This document shows positions 42,772 through 51,639 of a stretch of 64,000 nucleotides of DNA, in pieces. The stretch is taken from NCBI GenBank assembly GCA_012519695.1, contig JAAYPT010000013.1:62001-126000 (forward strand), read 5' to 3'. This stretch comes from Clostridiales bacterium. GTDB lineage: Bacteria > Bacillota > Clostridia > Lachnospirales > Lachnospiraceae. A program made the translations under genes and the position numbers. Under the pieces are notes generated by a model. It was given only the letters and a program-made list of their open reading frames with translations, searched no databases and was not told the origin of the DNA. Position 1 is the stretch's first letter; each line of letters begins with the position of its first letter.

Positions 42772-43104
42772 ATGGCAGATAAAGTTCATTGTATTAGGAA
42801 AACACTAAGACTAATGCCAGAGGAAGCCAAGATGCTTGCAAAAAAGGCATGTGATAATGGAATGAATGAGGCTGAGTATATCCGTCTTCTTATCAGTCAG
42901 AAACCAAATGATTATCCGGAAGTAAGGAAGATTCTGAAGGAACTCATTAATGAAGTCAACAGAATTGGAATAAATATCAATCAGATAGTATTTAACAATA
43001 ATGCCGGGCTGTATTCCAAGGAAGATAAGACACAGCTGATAGCTTATATGCGAAAACTGAATCAGAAGATAGATGAGGCGGTGGTAAAGATTGGCAATCA
43101 GTAA
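42772..43104 (+). CDS. MobC-like relaxosome protein
   Basis: I start at ATG 42772 (AGGAAGGTGAG upstream). The 110-residue protein has an N-terminal ribbon-helix-helix-like segment (IRKTLRLMPEEAKMLAKKACDNGMNEAEYIRLLI) and the typical MobC end (VRKILKELINEVNRIGININQIVFNNN). MobC proteins bind oriT and help the relaxase to nick. It overlaps the relaxase start by 14 bases. Confidence 0.85.
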   Translation: MADKVHCIRKTLRLMPEEAKMLAKKACDNGMNEAEYIRLLISQKPNDYPEVRKILKELINEVNRIGININQIVFNNNAGLYSKEDKTQLIAYMRKLNQKIDEAVVKIGNQ

Positions 43105-44539
43105 AATCCTTAATATGAAGGATTGTGGTGGGCATTTTCACGGAAAACATCTGAAGAGATCTCTTGATTATGTGATGAATCCGGAGAAAACACAGGATGG
43201 AAGGCTCGTTGGTGCAATCAACTGTCAGGTCGATTCTGCTTTTGAACAGATGAAAGCTACAAAACGGAAGTTTGGAAAAGTTGATAAAAGGCAGGGATAT
43301 CATATCATTCTCTCATTTAAGGAAGATGAAGTGAATCCTGATATGGCATTTGAGATAACCCGCAGATTCGTGGAAGAGTATCTTGGAAAATCATATGAGG
43401 CAGTATATGTGGTGCATGATAATACAGCACATGTTCATTCACACATTGTATTTAACAGTGTGAGTTTTGTGGATGGGAAAAAGTATCGCTATGAAAAAGG
43501 AGACTGGGCAAAGTATATCCAGCCAATCACGAATCAGTTGTGTCAGGAATATGGTCTTTCAATCATTGATGTTGATGATGGCAGTAAGGAAAAAGAGTAT
43601 GAAAGCTATAAGGACTGGAGCGAATATCGTGAAGGCAGTTTTGTATGGGCAGATATGATTAAGAGAGACCTGGATTCCTGCATACTGCAGGCAGGAAATA
43701 ATGAGCAGTTTCTGGAGCTGTTATCTGACAAAGGATATGAGGTCAAGCAGGGAAAGTATCTGGCAGTAAAGCCACAAGGAATGACGAGATTTCGCAGATG
43801 TAAGACATTAGGTGACATGTATTCTGATGAGGCAATCCGGGAAAGGATAGAAAAAGAGGATATTTCATTTTACCGGGAACAGCAGAAAGAAGTACAACCG
43901 GTTCTTTGTAAGTGTAAGGTGAGAAGATACCGAAGGGCAAAGATGTCGGGGCTTCAAAAGAGATACTATGCAAAGCTATACCGGATAGGAAAGCTGAAAA
44001 AGAAGCCATACAGTCAGGTATGGAAGTATAAGGATGATATCCGTAAGATGCATAAACTGCAGGAGGAGTATTTGTTCCTTGTCAATCATGACATTCATTC
44101 AGCAGAGGAGCTTGTCAGTGTAATCAGCTCATTGACAGATAAAAGAAAAGAAGTTTCAGCAGAGAAAAGCCGCATTTATAAGGCTAGGGAGAGAAGTCGA
44201 GAACTTTTTGATATAGCAGATGATATGAAAGAGTTAGAACCTGCTGAGAAGTCTTTCCTCCAGGGAGATGAATTTTTTACGGATGAGCATCTGCAATGGG
44301 AAACTTTGAAACAGAAGCTTTTATCACAGGGATATAGCCTTGAAGAGGTGGAAGCACTGCGTAAACATTATAAAGAGGAGTATTCCAAAGCATGTGCAAA
44401 AGAAAGGGCAGTATTCAAAGAGTTGAATATTGGTAAATCTATATGGAAGAGTCTTATTCCAGACAGCGTATCAGATGGAAAAGATGCACAGTACAACAAA
44501 GAGACAATACGAGACAGGAAAGAGCAGCCAGAACGTTAG
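43091..44539 (+). CDS. Relaxase, MobA/VirD2 type
   Basis: The 482-residue protein is a DNA-nicking relaxase. The nicking tyrosine is probably Tyr27 (SLDYVMN), and the metal-binding histidines are H114-V-H116-S-H118 after HDN (109-111). The N-terminal ~210 residues form the nuclease domain; the rest is long helices. The start is TTG 43091, overlapping mobC, with a weak GGTGG site, which suggests coupling. Together with MobC it should cut at an oriT, probably in the palindromic region upstream. Confidence 0.88.
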   Translation: MAISKILNMKDCGGHFHGKHLKRSLDYVMNPEKTQDGRLVGAINCQVDSAFEQMKATKRKFGKVDKRQGYHIILSFKEDEVNPDMAFEITRRFVEEYLGKSYEAVYVVHDNTAHVHSHIVFNSVSFVDGKKYRYEKGDWAKYIQPITNQLCQEYGLSIIDVDDGSKEKEYESYKDWSEYREGSFVWADMIKRDLDSCILQAGNNEQFLELLSDKGYEVKQGKYLAVKPQGMTRFRRCKTLGDMYSDEAIRERIEKEDISFYREQQKEVQPVLCKCKVRRYRRAKMSGLQKRYYAKLYRIGKLKKKPYSQVWKYKDDIRKMHKLQEEYLFLVNHDIHSAEELVSVISSLTDKRKEVSAEKSRIYKARERSRELFDIADDMKELEPAEKSFLQGDEFFTDEHLQWETLKQKLLSQGYSLEEVEALRKHYKEEYSKACAKERAVFKELNIGKSIWKSLIPDSVSDGKDAQYNKETIRDRKEQPER

Positions 44540-44550
44540 GCTGTTTTTTT
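44525..44550 (+). terminator. Terminator overlapping the relaxase stop codon
   Basis: cagcc (44525-44529) and ggctg (44539-44543) form a short stem followed by seven Ts. The relaxase stop lies in its loop, so it can partly separate the mobilisation genes from the transfer operon. Confidence 0.6.
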
Positions 44551-44568
44551 AGTAGTTAGGAGGCATAT

Positions 44569-45753
44569 ATGGAAGAAAACAGAGAACCGCTTAGTGCGAT
44601 AGCAATCGAGAAAAAATTGCAGCTTCTCCGAAATAAGCATTTTAGTGAAGATACGATTGCTCTTGTAAAAAGTGATTATGAATATGGACTGAAAGAGGAG
44701 GAGATCAGCCTTTATCTCAATAAGTCATACGATATTGAACAGATGAAGATTTTATCGGAATGTCTGCACAAGGATGTTTCAAAAGATGTGATTGATATTA
44801 TCAAGAATACCAAGTATTCGGTTCATCAGATGCAGGTGTCCCTTGAATTTTATGAAAAGGGTGTACCTGTTCAGACAATTAAGGAGGTTATGGACAAAGG
44901 GGAAAAACCTATTACCATGCGACGATTATATGAGGAAGTTTTGGAACAGCTGAATAAAGTCAAGAAACAGATTCCGGAAGAGTCTGAGTATGTGAAAGCA
45001 CTCATTTCTCAGATGGATGAAGTGGTTGCAAAGATCAATCATCAGAATGAAAGGTATGATGCCCTGAATAAGAAGCTTTCTGAAATAGAGACTTCCAAAG
45101 ATGATGAGGGAGTCAGGGAGCGTCTGGTCAAGGAGAACCAGGATAAGGATGCTCTTATCAACAGTCAGCAGAATGAACTGAATAAGGCAAGCAGTACGAT
45201 TGCAAGACTCAGGGATGATATTGAGAAAAAGGATAAGGAGATGAAGCGTATGGGAGACAGAATAGAGTCATTGGAAGATAAGATCATAAGTGTTGCCACA
45301 GAGAATAAGAAAGAGGCAGAAAGTAAGGCAGAGCCGCAGGAAAGCCAGTCCGTACCACAGGCAGAAAAAAAGATGGTTGATACAGTTGCAGTTCCGCAGA
45401 ATATGCAGGCTGTGGCAAACGGGATTCCGGTCTATTATCAGATTCCGGTAGTTGATGGTACCGGAAATGTGGTGCAGAGACTTCCGATTGAGAGAAGTGT
45501 GAGAAAGAGCAGCAACAGCGGAGTGGCAAGCCTTTTTGCAAGACTTTCTTTTAAGAAAAAGTCGAGAGCAGACATTGTAAAGCTTGTTGCATCGGGCGAT
45601 CTTGTTCCGGCACAGCTTGTCCAGATTAAGAGTGCAATAGAAAAGGGACTTACGGAGACACAGCTTATAGAGCTTATTACCAATAATATTTCAGCAGAAA
45701 AGATGAAAGAGATTATTGAGATAGCGGTACTTGAAAACAGTATGGCAGATTAG
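44569..45753 (+). CDS. Coiled-coil protein of the transfer region
   Basis: The 394-residue hydrophilic protein has a helical N-terminal part with short repeats (about 1-130) and a long coiled coil (about 130-245, EQLNKVKKQIPEE...LRDDIEKKDKEMKRMGDRIESLEDKI). A Gln/Pro-rich linker and a helical end (about 330-390) containing VKLVASGDLVPAQLVQIKSAIEKGLTETQLIELI follow. AGGAGG precedes ATG 44569. I do not recognise a named family; its place between relaxase and coupling protein suggests a DNA-processing helper. Confidence 0.6.
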   Translation: MEENREPLSAIAIEKKLQLLRNKHFSEDTIALVKSDYEYGLKEEEISLYLNKSYDIEQMKILSECLHKDVSKDVIDIIKNTKYSVHQMQVSLEFYEKGVPVQTIKEVMDKGEKPITMRRLYEEVLEQLNKVKKQIPEESEYVKALISQMDEVVAKINHQNERYDALNKKLSEIETSKDDEGVRERLVKENQDKDALINSQQNELNKASSTIARLRDDIEKKDKEMKRMGDRIESLEDKIISVATENKKEAESKAEPQESQSVPQAEKKMVDTVAVPQNMQAVANGIPVYYQIPVVDGTGNVVQRLPIERSVRKSSNSGVASLFARLSFKKKSRADIVKLVASGDLVPAQLVQIKSAIEKGLTETQLIELITNNISAEKMKEIIEIAVLENSMAD

Positions 45754-45762
45754 GAGGTACTT

Positions 45763-46167
45763 ATGAATTTAGCAGTAGTAAATGAAGCAGTAACAGAGAT
45801 GAATGGTGTGGAGCATCAGTTTACAGAGGAAGAGAAAAACTTTGTTGTCCAGTTCGCATTCAGAAGCGGCAGCAAGGAAGATACGATTTCTCTTATTGAA
45901 GCATTGGCACATTCGGCGGATAAGGCTGAGTCGGACGAGATTATGGTCACATACAGGGCTAAATATGATATGAAGCCTGCATGGGTGGAACAGGTGGAAA
46001 ACCTGCTTGTGGCACTTGAAATGTACCGTATCGAGGAGGAAAAAGCAATTAATCATCTGGCAGATATTTTGAATGCTTATGGTATTGATGTATCAGCCGA
46101 GGAAATCCGTACTACAGAGACAGAAACACTTAAAACAACAGTCAGAGAGAAAGCGGAGGTGCGATAA
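45763..46167 (+). CDS. Small transfer-region protein, unknown function
   Basis: The 134-residue acidic, helical protein starts at ATG 45763 (TTAGGAGG upstream). It lacks membrane segments and recognisable motifs. Its stop overlaps the start of the PcfB-like gene (TAATG), implying coupled translation with the coupling machinery. Confidence 0.55.
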   Translation: MNLAVVNEAVTEMNGVEHQFTEEEKNFVVQFAFRSGSKEDTISLIEALAHSADKAESDEIMVTYRAKYDMKPAWVEQVENLLVALEMYRIEEEKAINHLADILNAYGIDVSAEEIRTTETETLKTTVREKAEVR

Positions 46168-47285
46168 TGGCAGAAGAGATTCAGGAAGCGGTGCAGATCA
46201 TCCGTGTTGCTTATGATGGCATTGAGATTGCCATGAAGGTAGGAAGTGGAGGAATAGCTGCCATGCAGAAGGCAATAGATTTCTTAAAAGGGATGCTTGA
46301 TTATGAGAAGTCACTTGGCAAGACATCCATGAGAAAGCTGCTCTTAAAGGGCGGTGATTTACAGGTGTTACAGTTTAATACCGAAGATATGAAAAAGGTT
46401 GAAAAGATGGCAAAGAAGTATGGAATACTCTATTCAGTACTTCCGGACTGCAACAGGAAAGACGGACTGAGTGAGGTAATCTTTCATACAGAGGCAGTTC
46501 CACGTGTGAATATGATGATACAGAAGCTCAAGTTTGGCAAGATTGCCACATTTGACGATTATCTGAAGAATGGAGATGAAAAATCACTTGGCAAGCTGAT
46601 GGATTTTTTGAAGAAACAGCAGGGAAACGAGAAAAGCCACACGATAGAAGGGGATAGGGTTAATTCCGCTATTGACGGACTGATTGAAAAGGTAGGAATG
46701 TTTGCAATGGAAAAGAAAGCTATCAGTGTGGATCAGGTCAAGGAGAATTTCAGTATCAATGGTGAGCAGGCTGAAAGTGTTATCAGACAGCTTGAGACAA
46801 TCGGTGTGCTTGGCAGCAAGAATGAAGATGGCACCCATACAGTAATGATGGACAAGGATGCATTTATTAATCGTGTCAGAGGTTATCAGGACCTTGCTGA
46901 GAGAATGAGGGCGGTTGCGGCATCAAAGAATGCGAACCTGTCAGATGTGACTATCAGCAAGAAGCTGATTATAGAAGAGAATGACCATGCTGTTAAGACC
47001 AGAGTTCCCGGCACATGGGGAGAAGAGGCAAAATATGTATGGCTCCGTAAGGAAAACATCATGGAGATTCATGGTGGAAAGACAATGCTTACCTTCCTTG
47101 ATTCAACCAAGGATTATAAGCTCTACGATGAGCAGAATCGTGTGGTGACAACCCAGAAAGGAACCGAGCTTTATACTCACTATGATAAGGTGGAATCATC
47201 TGTCAGGGAGCGTTACGAGAAAGTGCAGAAGCAGCAGAAAAAGACAGCGCAGAAGAAAACTGTTACCACAAAGAAAGCGAGGTAG
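46167..47285 (+). CDS. PcfB/DUF3801-like protein
   Basis: The 372-residue protein has a DUF3801-like N-terminal part (about 25-160, with FLKGMLDYEKSLGKTSMRKLLLKGGDLQVLQFNTEDMKKVEKMAKKYGILYSVLPD). A winged-helix-like middle (KAISVDQVKENFSINGEQAESVIRQLETIGVLG) and a Lys-rich end follow. PcfB-type proteins are encoded just before VirD4-like coupling proteins and are thought to help bring the relaxosome to the channel. Here the coupling protein gene follows after 6 bases. Confidence 0.7.
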   Translation: MAEEIQEAVQIIRVAYDGIEIAMKVGSGGIAAMQKAIDFLKGMLDYEKSLGKTSMRKLLLKGGDLQVLQFNTEDMKKVEKMAKKYGILYSVLPDCNRKDGLSEVIFHTEAVPRVNMMIQKLKFGKIATFDDYLKNGDEKSLGKLMDFLKKQQGNEKSHTIEGDRVNSAIDGLIEKVGMFAMEKKAISVDQVKENFSINGEQAESVIRQLETIGVLGSKNEDGTHTVMMDKDAFINRVRGYQDLAERMRAVAASKNANLSDVTISKKLIIEENDHAVKTRVPGTWGEEAKYVWLRKENIMEIHGGKTMLTFLDSTKDYKLYDEQNRVVTTQKGTELYTHYDKVESSVRERYEKVQKQQKKTAQKKTVTTKKAR

Positions 47286-47291
47286 CAGCCT

Positions 47292-49487
47292 ATGCAGACA
47301 ACAAAGAAAAAGCCGTCACTGATATTCATTCTTGTGGGTGCAGTGTTAGCAGGGTATCTTGGTTATCTGATAAATGGTGCGTGGACGGAAGGGATTGCCT
47401 TTAATGAATTTATGGACAGATTCAATGAAGTATGTGCTGTTCCTTTTGCCAATTATTACAATTCTAATACAGTAAAAGCAGTAGCCATTGCATTAGGTAT
47501 CTATGCGATGGCTATTGTCATGTATTACACCAGTCAGAGAAACTATATGCCCGGTAAGGAATTTGGTACGGCAAGATTTGAAAATCCAAAGCAGGTCAAC
47601 AAGATACTTGCAGATAAGGATGATAATTTCAACCGGATACTCAGCCAGAATGTGAAGATGTCGCTTGATTTCAGAAGGCTCAAGCTCAATGGAAATATAC
47701 TTATCTGTGGTGGTTCCGGAGCAGGAAAGACATTTTATGAAGTAAAGCCGAATCTGATGCAGATGCCGCATAACTGTTCCTTTATCTGTACCGATCCAAA
47801 GGGAGAAATCCTTAGAAGCTGCGGGCAGATGTTAAAAAATAACGGATATAACCTGAAAGTCATTAATCTGTTAGAGATGGATAAATCAGACTGTTACAAT
47901 CCATTTTCTTATATCAGAGAGGAAACAGATGTGGTCAAGCTGATTACAAACCTTATCAGCAATACGACACCAAAGGGAGCGACACCAAGTGATCCGTTCT
48001 GGGAAAAAGCGGAAGGATTGTTCTTGCAGGCTATCTTTTATTATGTGTGGCTGGAGGTACAGCCGGCAAAGAGAAACTTCGAGACAGTACTGAAACTTCT
48101 TGGAGAGGCAGAGGTTACAGAGCAGGGAAAGGCATCAAAGCTGGATGTGCGTATGAAGTTTTTAGAGGAAAGTTCTCCGCTTGGAGCTAATCATCCGGCA
48201 GTAAAGCAGTACAACAAATGTATGAGAGGTGCTGGAGATACCGTCCGTTCCATTATCATCAGTGCCAACTCAAGACTTGCATTTCTTGAGAATAAGCAGG
48301 TTTTACGATTGCTCTCAAAAGATGAGCTTAACCTGTCAGATATCGGAATTGGAGTAAACGGAGATGGTGAGACAAAGACAGCACTCTTTTGTGTAATTCC
48401 CGATAGCGATAAATCCTATAACTTCATTATCGGTATGCTCTACACACAGATATTTCAGGAATTGTACTATCAGGCGGACTTTAACTGTGGAGGAAGACTG
48501 CCAATCCATGTGACATTTATGTTAGATGAATTTGCGAATGTCGCATTGCCAGATGACTTCTGCTCACTGTTATCGACAATGCGAAGCCGTGAGATTTCAA
48601 GTATTATCATTATTCAGAACTTTGCCCAGCTAAAGGCACTATTCAAAGATACTTGGGAGACAATTCCCGGCAACTGCGATACTTTCATCTATCTTGGTGG
48701 AAATGAGCAGAGTACACACAAATACGTGTCGGAGCTGCTTGGAAAAGGTACGATCGATAAGAAGTCAAGCGGAGAGACAAAGGGCAGACAGGGAAGCTCT
48801 TCAAGGAATTATGATGTGTTAGGAAGGGAACTGTTTACACCCGATGAGGTCAGAAAGCTGGATAATAAGAAGTGTATTATTTTTATCCGTGGTTTTGATC
48901 CTATCATGGATAATAAGTTTATACCATTCAATCATCCGATGTTTAACCAGACAGCAGATGGCAAGGGAGAGCCTTATGTTCATCAGATAAGAGGAGCAGA
49001 TAATCTTATCGGTCCGCCATTTGAGATTCTTTCAGACAAGGCAGTTAAGTATTATGAAAAACTGAAGGATAAGGGCGAGAATGTGTATATTGATTCTCTT
49101 ACCTATGAGCAGTTTATGATGCTTGGTGATGCGGAATTAAGCAGAAGATTCTCCATGCAGGATGAAGCAGAGCAGAAAGCAAAGATTGACAGGGAACAGG
49201 CAAATGAGCTTGAGTATGTCGATGAGTCGCAGAAGTCTGATACTACAGAAAGTGCCAACTCTTCTAATGGAAGTGCTGGTGCTAAGCCTGTAAGGAATCC
49301 AGAGAGGGAAAAGCCTAAGTGGGAGGATACTATCACAAACCGAATGCTGCACTGGTCGTATACACCGGAGCAGAAAGAGGAAGTGAAGAAAGCTCTTGCT
49401 GCAGGTGTTCCAAAGTCAACGATTCTGACGTATTTCTATCCGGAGGTTACTGTGGAGAAGATGAGTTCATATCGAAAGAAGCAGTAA
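47292..49487 (+). CDS. VirD4/TraG-type coupling protein (T4CP)
   Basis: The 731-residue protein has two N-terminal membrane helices (about 10-28 and 62-80). The Walker A loop is GGSGAGKT (140-147, Lys146), Walker B is HVTFMLDEFANVA, and the TraG/TraD block IIIIQNFAQLKALFKDTWETIPGNCDTFIYLGG is present. It feeds DNA into the mating channel. The C-terminal ~90 residues are acidic and disordered-looking, then helical. GAGG lies shortly before the start. The two-gene cargo follows. Confidence 0.93.
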   Translation: MQTTKKKPSLIFILVGAVLAGYLGYLINGAWTEGIAFNEFMDRFNEVCAVPFANYYNSNTVKAVAIALGIYAMAIVMYYTSQRNYMPGKEFGTARFENPKQVNKILADKDDNFNRILSQNVKMSLDFRRLKLNGNILICGGSGAGKTFYEVKPNLMQMPHNCSFICTDPKGEILRSCGQMLKNNGYNLKVINLLEMDKSDCYNPFSYIREETDVVKLITNLISNTTPKGATPSDPFWEKAEGLFLQAIFYYVWLEVQPAKRNFETVLKLLGEAEVTEQGKASKLDVRMKFLEESSPLGANHPAVKQYNKCMRGAGDTVRSIIISANSRLAFLENKQVLRLLSKDELNLSDIGIGVNGDGETKTALFCVIPDSDKSYNFIIGMLYTQIFQELYYQADFNCGGRLPIHVTFMLDEFANVALPDDFCSLLSTMRSREISSIIIIQNFAQLKALFKDTWETIPGNCDTFIYLGGNEQSTHKYVSELLGKGTIDKKSSGETKGRQGSSSRNYDVLGRELFTPDEVRKLDNKKCIIFIRGFDPIMDNKFIPFNHPMFNQTADGKGEPYVHQIRGADNLIGPPFEILSDKAVKYYEKLKDKGENVYIDSLTYEQFMMLGDAELSRRFSMQDEAEQKAKIDREQANELEYVDESQKSDTTESANSSNGSAGAKPVRNPEREKPKWEDTITNRMLHWSYTPEQKEEVKKALAAGVPKSTILTYFYPEVTVEKMSSYRKKQ

Positions 49488-49496
49488 ATGTTATCG

Positions 49497-49531
49497 CATA
49501 GGCACAGAAACCGTGGTATAATGTGCCTATG
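49497..49531 (+). promoter_or_regulatory. Promoter with a 10-bp inverted repeat ahead of the flavoprotein gene
   Basis: cataggcaca (49497-49506) and tgtgcctatg (49522-49531) are perfect arms around TGGTATAAT (49514-49522), an extended -10 box. The -35 box is poor. The layout fits repressor or activator control of the cargo genes. The hairpin could also be a weak terminator after the coupling-protein gene. Confidence 0.5.
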
Positions 49532-49594
49532 TGAGAAAAATTATTATTTAGAACTTATTTGCTTATATGATAAGCAGAATGGAGGCTTTGCGAG

Positions 49595-50119
49595 ATGAAA
49601 GTAATCATTATAAATGGAAGTGCAAGAAAAGGAAACACTCTTACAGCGATTGAGGCTTTTGTAAAAGGAGCATCTGAAAAAAACGAAATTGAAATCATTG
49701 AACCTGACAAACTTAATATTGCACCATGCAAGGGCTGTGGTGCCTGTCAATGTTCTAAGGGATGTGTAGATAAGGATGATACAAATCCTACAATTGATAA
49801 AATTGCTGCCGCAGATATGATCCTTTTTGCAACACCGGTTTATTGGTGGGGAATGTCAGCACAATTGAAACTTATTATTGATAAGTGTTATTGCCGGGGA
49901 ATGCAGTTAAAAAATAAAAAAGTTGGCACGATTGTTGTAGGCGGTTCTCCAGTTGACAGTATCCAGTATGAGTTGATTGATAAGCAGTTTGACTGTATGG
50001 CAAAATATCTTTCATGGGATTTGCTTTTCCAGAAGTCATATTATGCAACAGCAAAGGATGAGCTTTCTAAAAATCAGGATGCTATGAAAGAGCTTGAGGA
50101 TATTGGAAAAGATTTATAA
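49595..50119 (+). CDS. Flavodoxin-fold NAD(P)H-dependent FMN oxidoreductase
   Basis: The 174-residue protein opens with MKVIIINGSARKGNT (FMN-phosphate loop). It has a four-cysteine stretch PCKGCGACQCSKGCVDKDD and the ADMILFATPVYWWGMSAQLKLIIDK flavin-binding block. It resembles iron-sulfur flavoproteins or azo/quinone-type reductases. GGAGG lies 17 bases before the start. The gene sits as cargo in the middle of the transfer genes, under its own regulated promoter. Confidence 0.85.
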   Translation: MKVIIINGSARKGNTLTAIEAFVKGASEKNEIEIIEPDKLNIAPCKGCGACQCSKGCVDKDDTNPTIDKIAAADMILFATPVYWWGMSAQLKLIIDKCYCRGMQLKNKKVGTIVVGGSPVDSIQYELIDKQFDCMAKYLSWDLLFQKSYYATAKDELSKNQDAMKELEDIGKDL

Positions 50120-50159
50120 AGCTTGTGATGAAAATCAGGAATTGAAGGAGAATTATTTT

Positions 50160-50969
50160 TTGAAAATCAATAAAAATGTATTAAAAAAAGATCTCAAAGA
50201 GATTAATGCAATCGAAAAATTATTCCAGTATTTTATATCAGAACAAGTTGATGTCGAAAATGGAAAAAGTGCAAAGTTATTATATGAAGAATTAGGGTGG
50301 AACCAAAATGTAAGTTATGATGTAATTAATTCATTTTGGATAACTTTTTCATATGCAATGAGATTAAAATATCCGGGCAAATATCGTATAGCAAAAGCAG
50401 GGAATGTAAAAATTTATAAACATCATAATACTGATTGGGGATATGATTCGTTTCCAGAAAAATACTTCAAAGAAAACTCAGAGGAAAGAGGTCAAGTAAA
50501 TGATTTATGTAAAGAATATCCAGATATTTTAAAATTGGCAGATATGTGTCATACTGTAGCGAATTTTATGCCTTGTCCAGAAAGGTTTAATTCTGTAAAA
50601 GGACTATTAGGTGATGTAAGAGATTACTTACCGTTGATGATTGATAAGATACAACTATGTGTTGATGCTGGAAAAGACCTAGAGTATTATCACTTAGGTA
50701 GTTTACAAAAAGTAGACAATAAAATCGTTAAAGATTGGCATAGCTTTTTTATTAAAAACCAAGAAAAATATTGTTTGAGTATGTATTACCAAGTCAAAAA
50801 AAACAGAATTAGTGGAATTACGTTTTTTAAAGGTCAATCTTTATCTTATCCATGTCCACTAGAAAAAGAAGAGGTAGAAGAATGCTTGAAAACCATGTTG
50901 GACAAAATAAACAAAAGAGCAGATCTAATACTTAATAGGTATAATGAAGAACATAAATCAAATAGTTAA
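50160..50969 (+). CDS. Unknown cargo protein
   Basis: I prefer TTG 50160, ten bases after AAGGAG; the frame can extend to TTG 50094 overlapping the flavoprotein gene. The 269-residue product is AT-rich in its coding and has HTVANFMPCPERFNSVKGLLGDVRDYLPLMIDKIQLCV and KNQEKYCLSMYYQVK. I have seen similar hypothetical proteins in clostridial accessory regions but know no function. Codon use is clearly more AT-rich than that of the transfer genes, which suggests a separate arrival. A defence or stress role is only a guess. Confidence 0.55.
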   Translation: MKINKNVLKKDLKEINAIEKLFQYFISEQVDVENGKSAKLLYEELGWNQNVSYDVINSFWITFSYAMRLKYPGKYRIAKAGNVKIYKHHNTDWGYDSFPEKYFKENSEERGQVNDLCKEYPDILKLADMCHTVANFMPCPERFNSVKGLLGDVRDYLPLMIDKIQLCVDAGKDLEYYHLGSLQKVDNKIVKDWHSFFIKNQEKYCLSMYYQVKKNRISGITFFKGQSLSYPCPLEKEEVEECLKTMLDKINKRADLILNRYNEEHKSNS

Positions 50970-51014
50970 ATTTCTGTTTGTCTGACTCACAACAATTTAA
51001 TATCAAACTAATAC

Positions 51015-51051
51015 AAGCACTTTAGCCAATAAAGGTTAAGGTGCTTTTTTT
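51015..51051 (+). terminator. Terminator after the cargo pair
   Basis: agcactttagcc and ggttaaggtgct pair with a few mismatches (51016-51045) and are followed by seven Ts. It closes the cargo transcript before the channel operon. Confidence 0.7.
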
Positions 51052-51084
51052 GCGCCTTGAAAGGAGGTGGTTACAGCTAAACAC

Positions 51085-51187
51085 ATCGGGAAAAGCCCGA
51101 TTTAATCATTACAACAGGCATTGCCTGATCATATAGAGTAACTTTTAACAGCCAGTTAGGGATTATCCCTGCTGGCTTATTTTTTTA
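51085..51187 (+). promoter_or_regulatory. Structured leader with terminator before the pilin gene
   Basis: Hairpins are atcggg/cccgat (51085-51101) and caggca/tgcctg (51115-51127). The last is a nested hairpin agccag..tagggat/tatccct..ctggct (51150-51177) followed by a long T-run. It ends only ~20 bases before the pilin start with its own AAAAGGAG site, so it looks like an attenuator of the mating-channel operon. No gene lies between 50970 and 51207. Confidence 0.5.
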
Positions 51188-51207
51188 TCAAAAAGGAGAC
51201 AAACAAC

Positions 51208-51585
51208 ATGAGAAAAGAACAGATTATTACGACAAACAACAATCAGATGGAGGAGAAAGGCATGAAGAGCAGATTCATTCACTTTAAAAAGAGATTCGTT
51301 CCGGCATTATCCGGAGCACTTATGGGAGTAATGCTTATGAGCACTACTTGTTTTGCAGCAGGTACAGGTACTTCCGCAGTAACACAGCCGCTTGAGAACT
51401 TAAAGACACTTATCATTGCAGTCATTGGTGCTGTTGGTGTCATCATTCTTGCAAAGAATGTCATGGAGTTCGCACAAGCCTATCAGCAGCAGGATTCATC
51501 TACTATGAACTCTGCACTGAAAGGAATTGTAGCAGGTGTCATGATGGCTGGTATTTCAACAGTACTGACATTCTTAGGCTTCTAA
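51208..51585 (+). CDS. VirB2-like conjugative pilin
   Basis: The 125-residue product (or 107 residues from ATG 51262, which also has GGAGGAG upstream) has a signal peptide with a likely cut after CFAA. Two membrane helices follow (TLIIAVIGAVGVIILAKNVMEFAQAY and SALKGIVAGVMMAGISTVLTFLGF). That is the pattern of VirB2/TrbC-type proteins. It begins the channel gene group and lies behind an attenuator-like leader. Confidence 0.75.
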   Translation: MRKEQIITTNNNQMEEKGMKSRFIHFKKRFVPALSGALMGVMLMSTTCFAAGTGTSAVTQPLENLKTLIIAVIGAVGVIILAKNVMEFAQAYQQQDSSTMNSALKGIVAGVMMAGISTVLTFLGF

Positions 51586-51639
51586 GATTGGGGAAAAAGA
51601 GTTCCCCTTTTAGTAAAAGGAAAGAGGTGAATAACAAGT

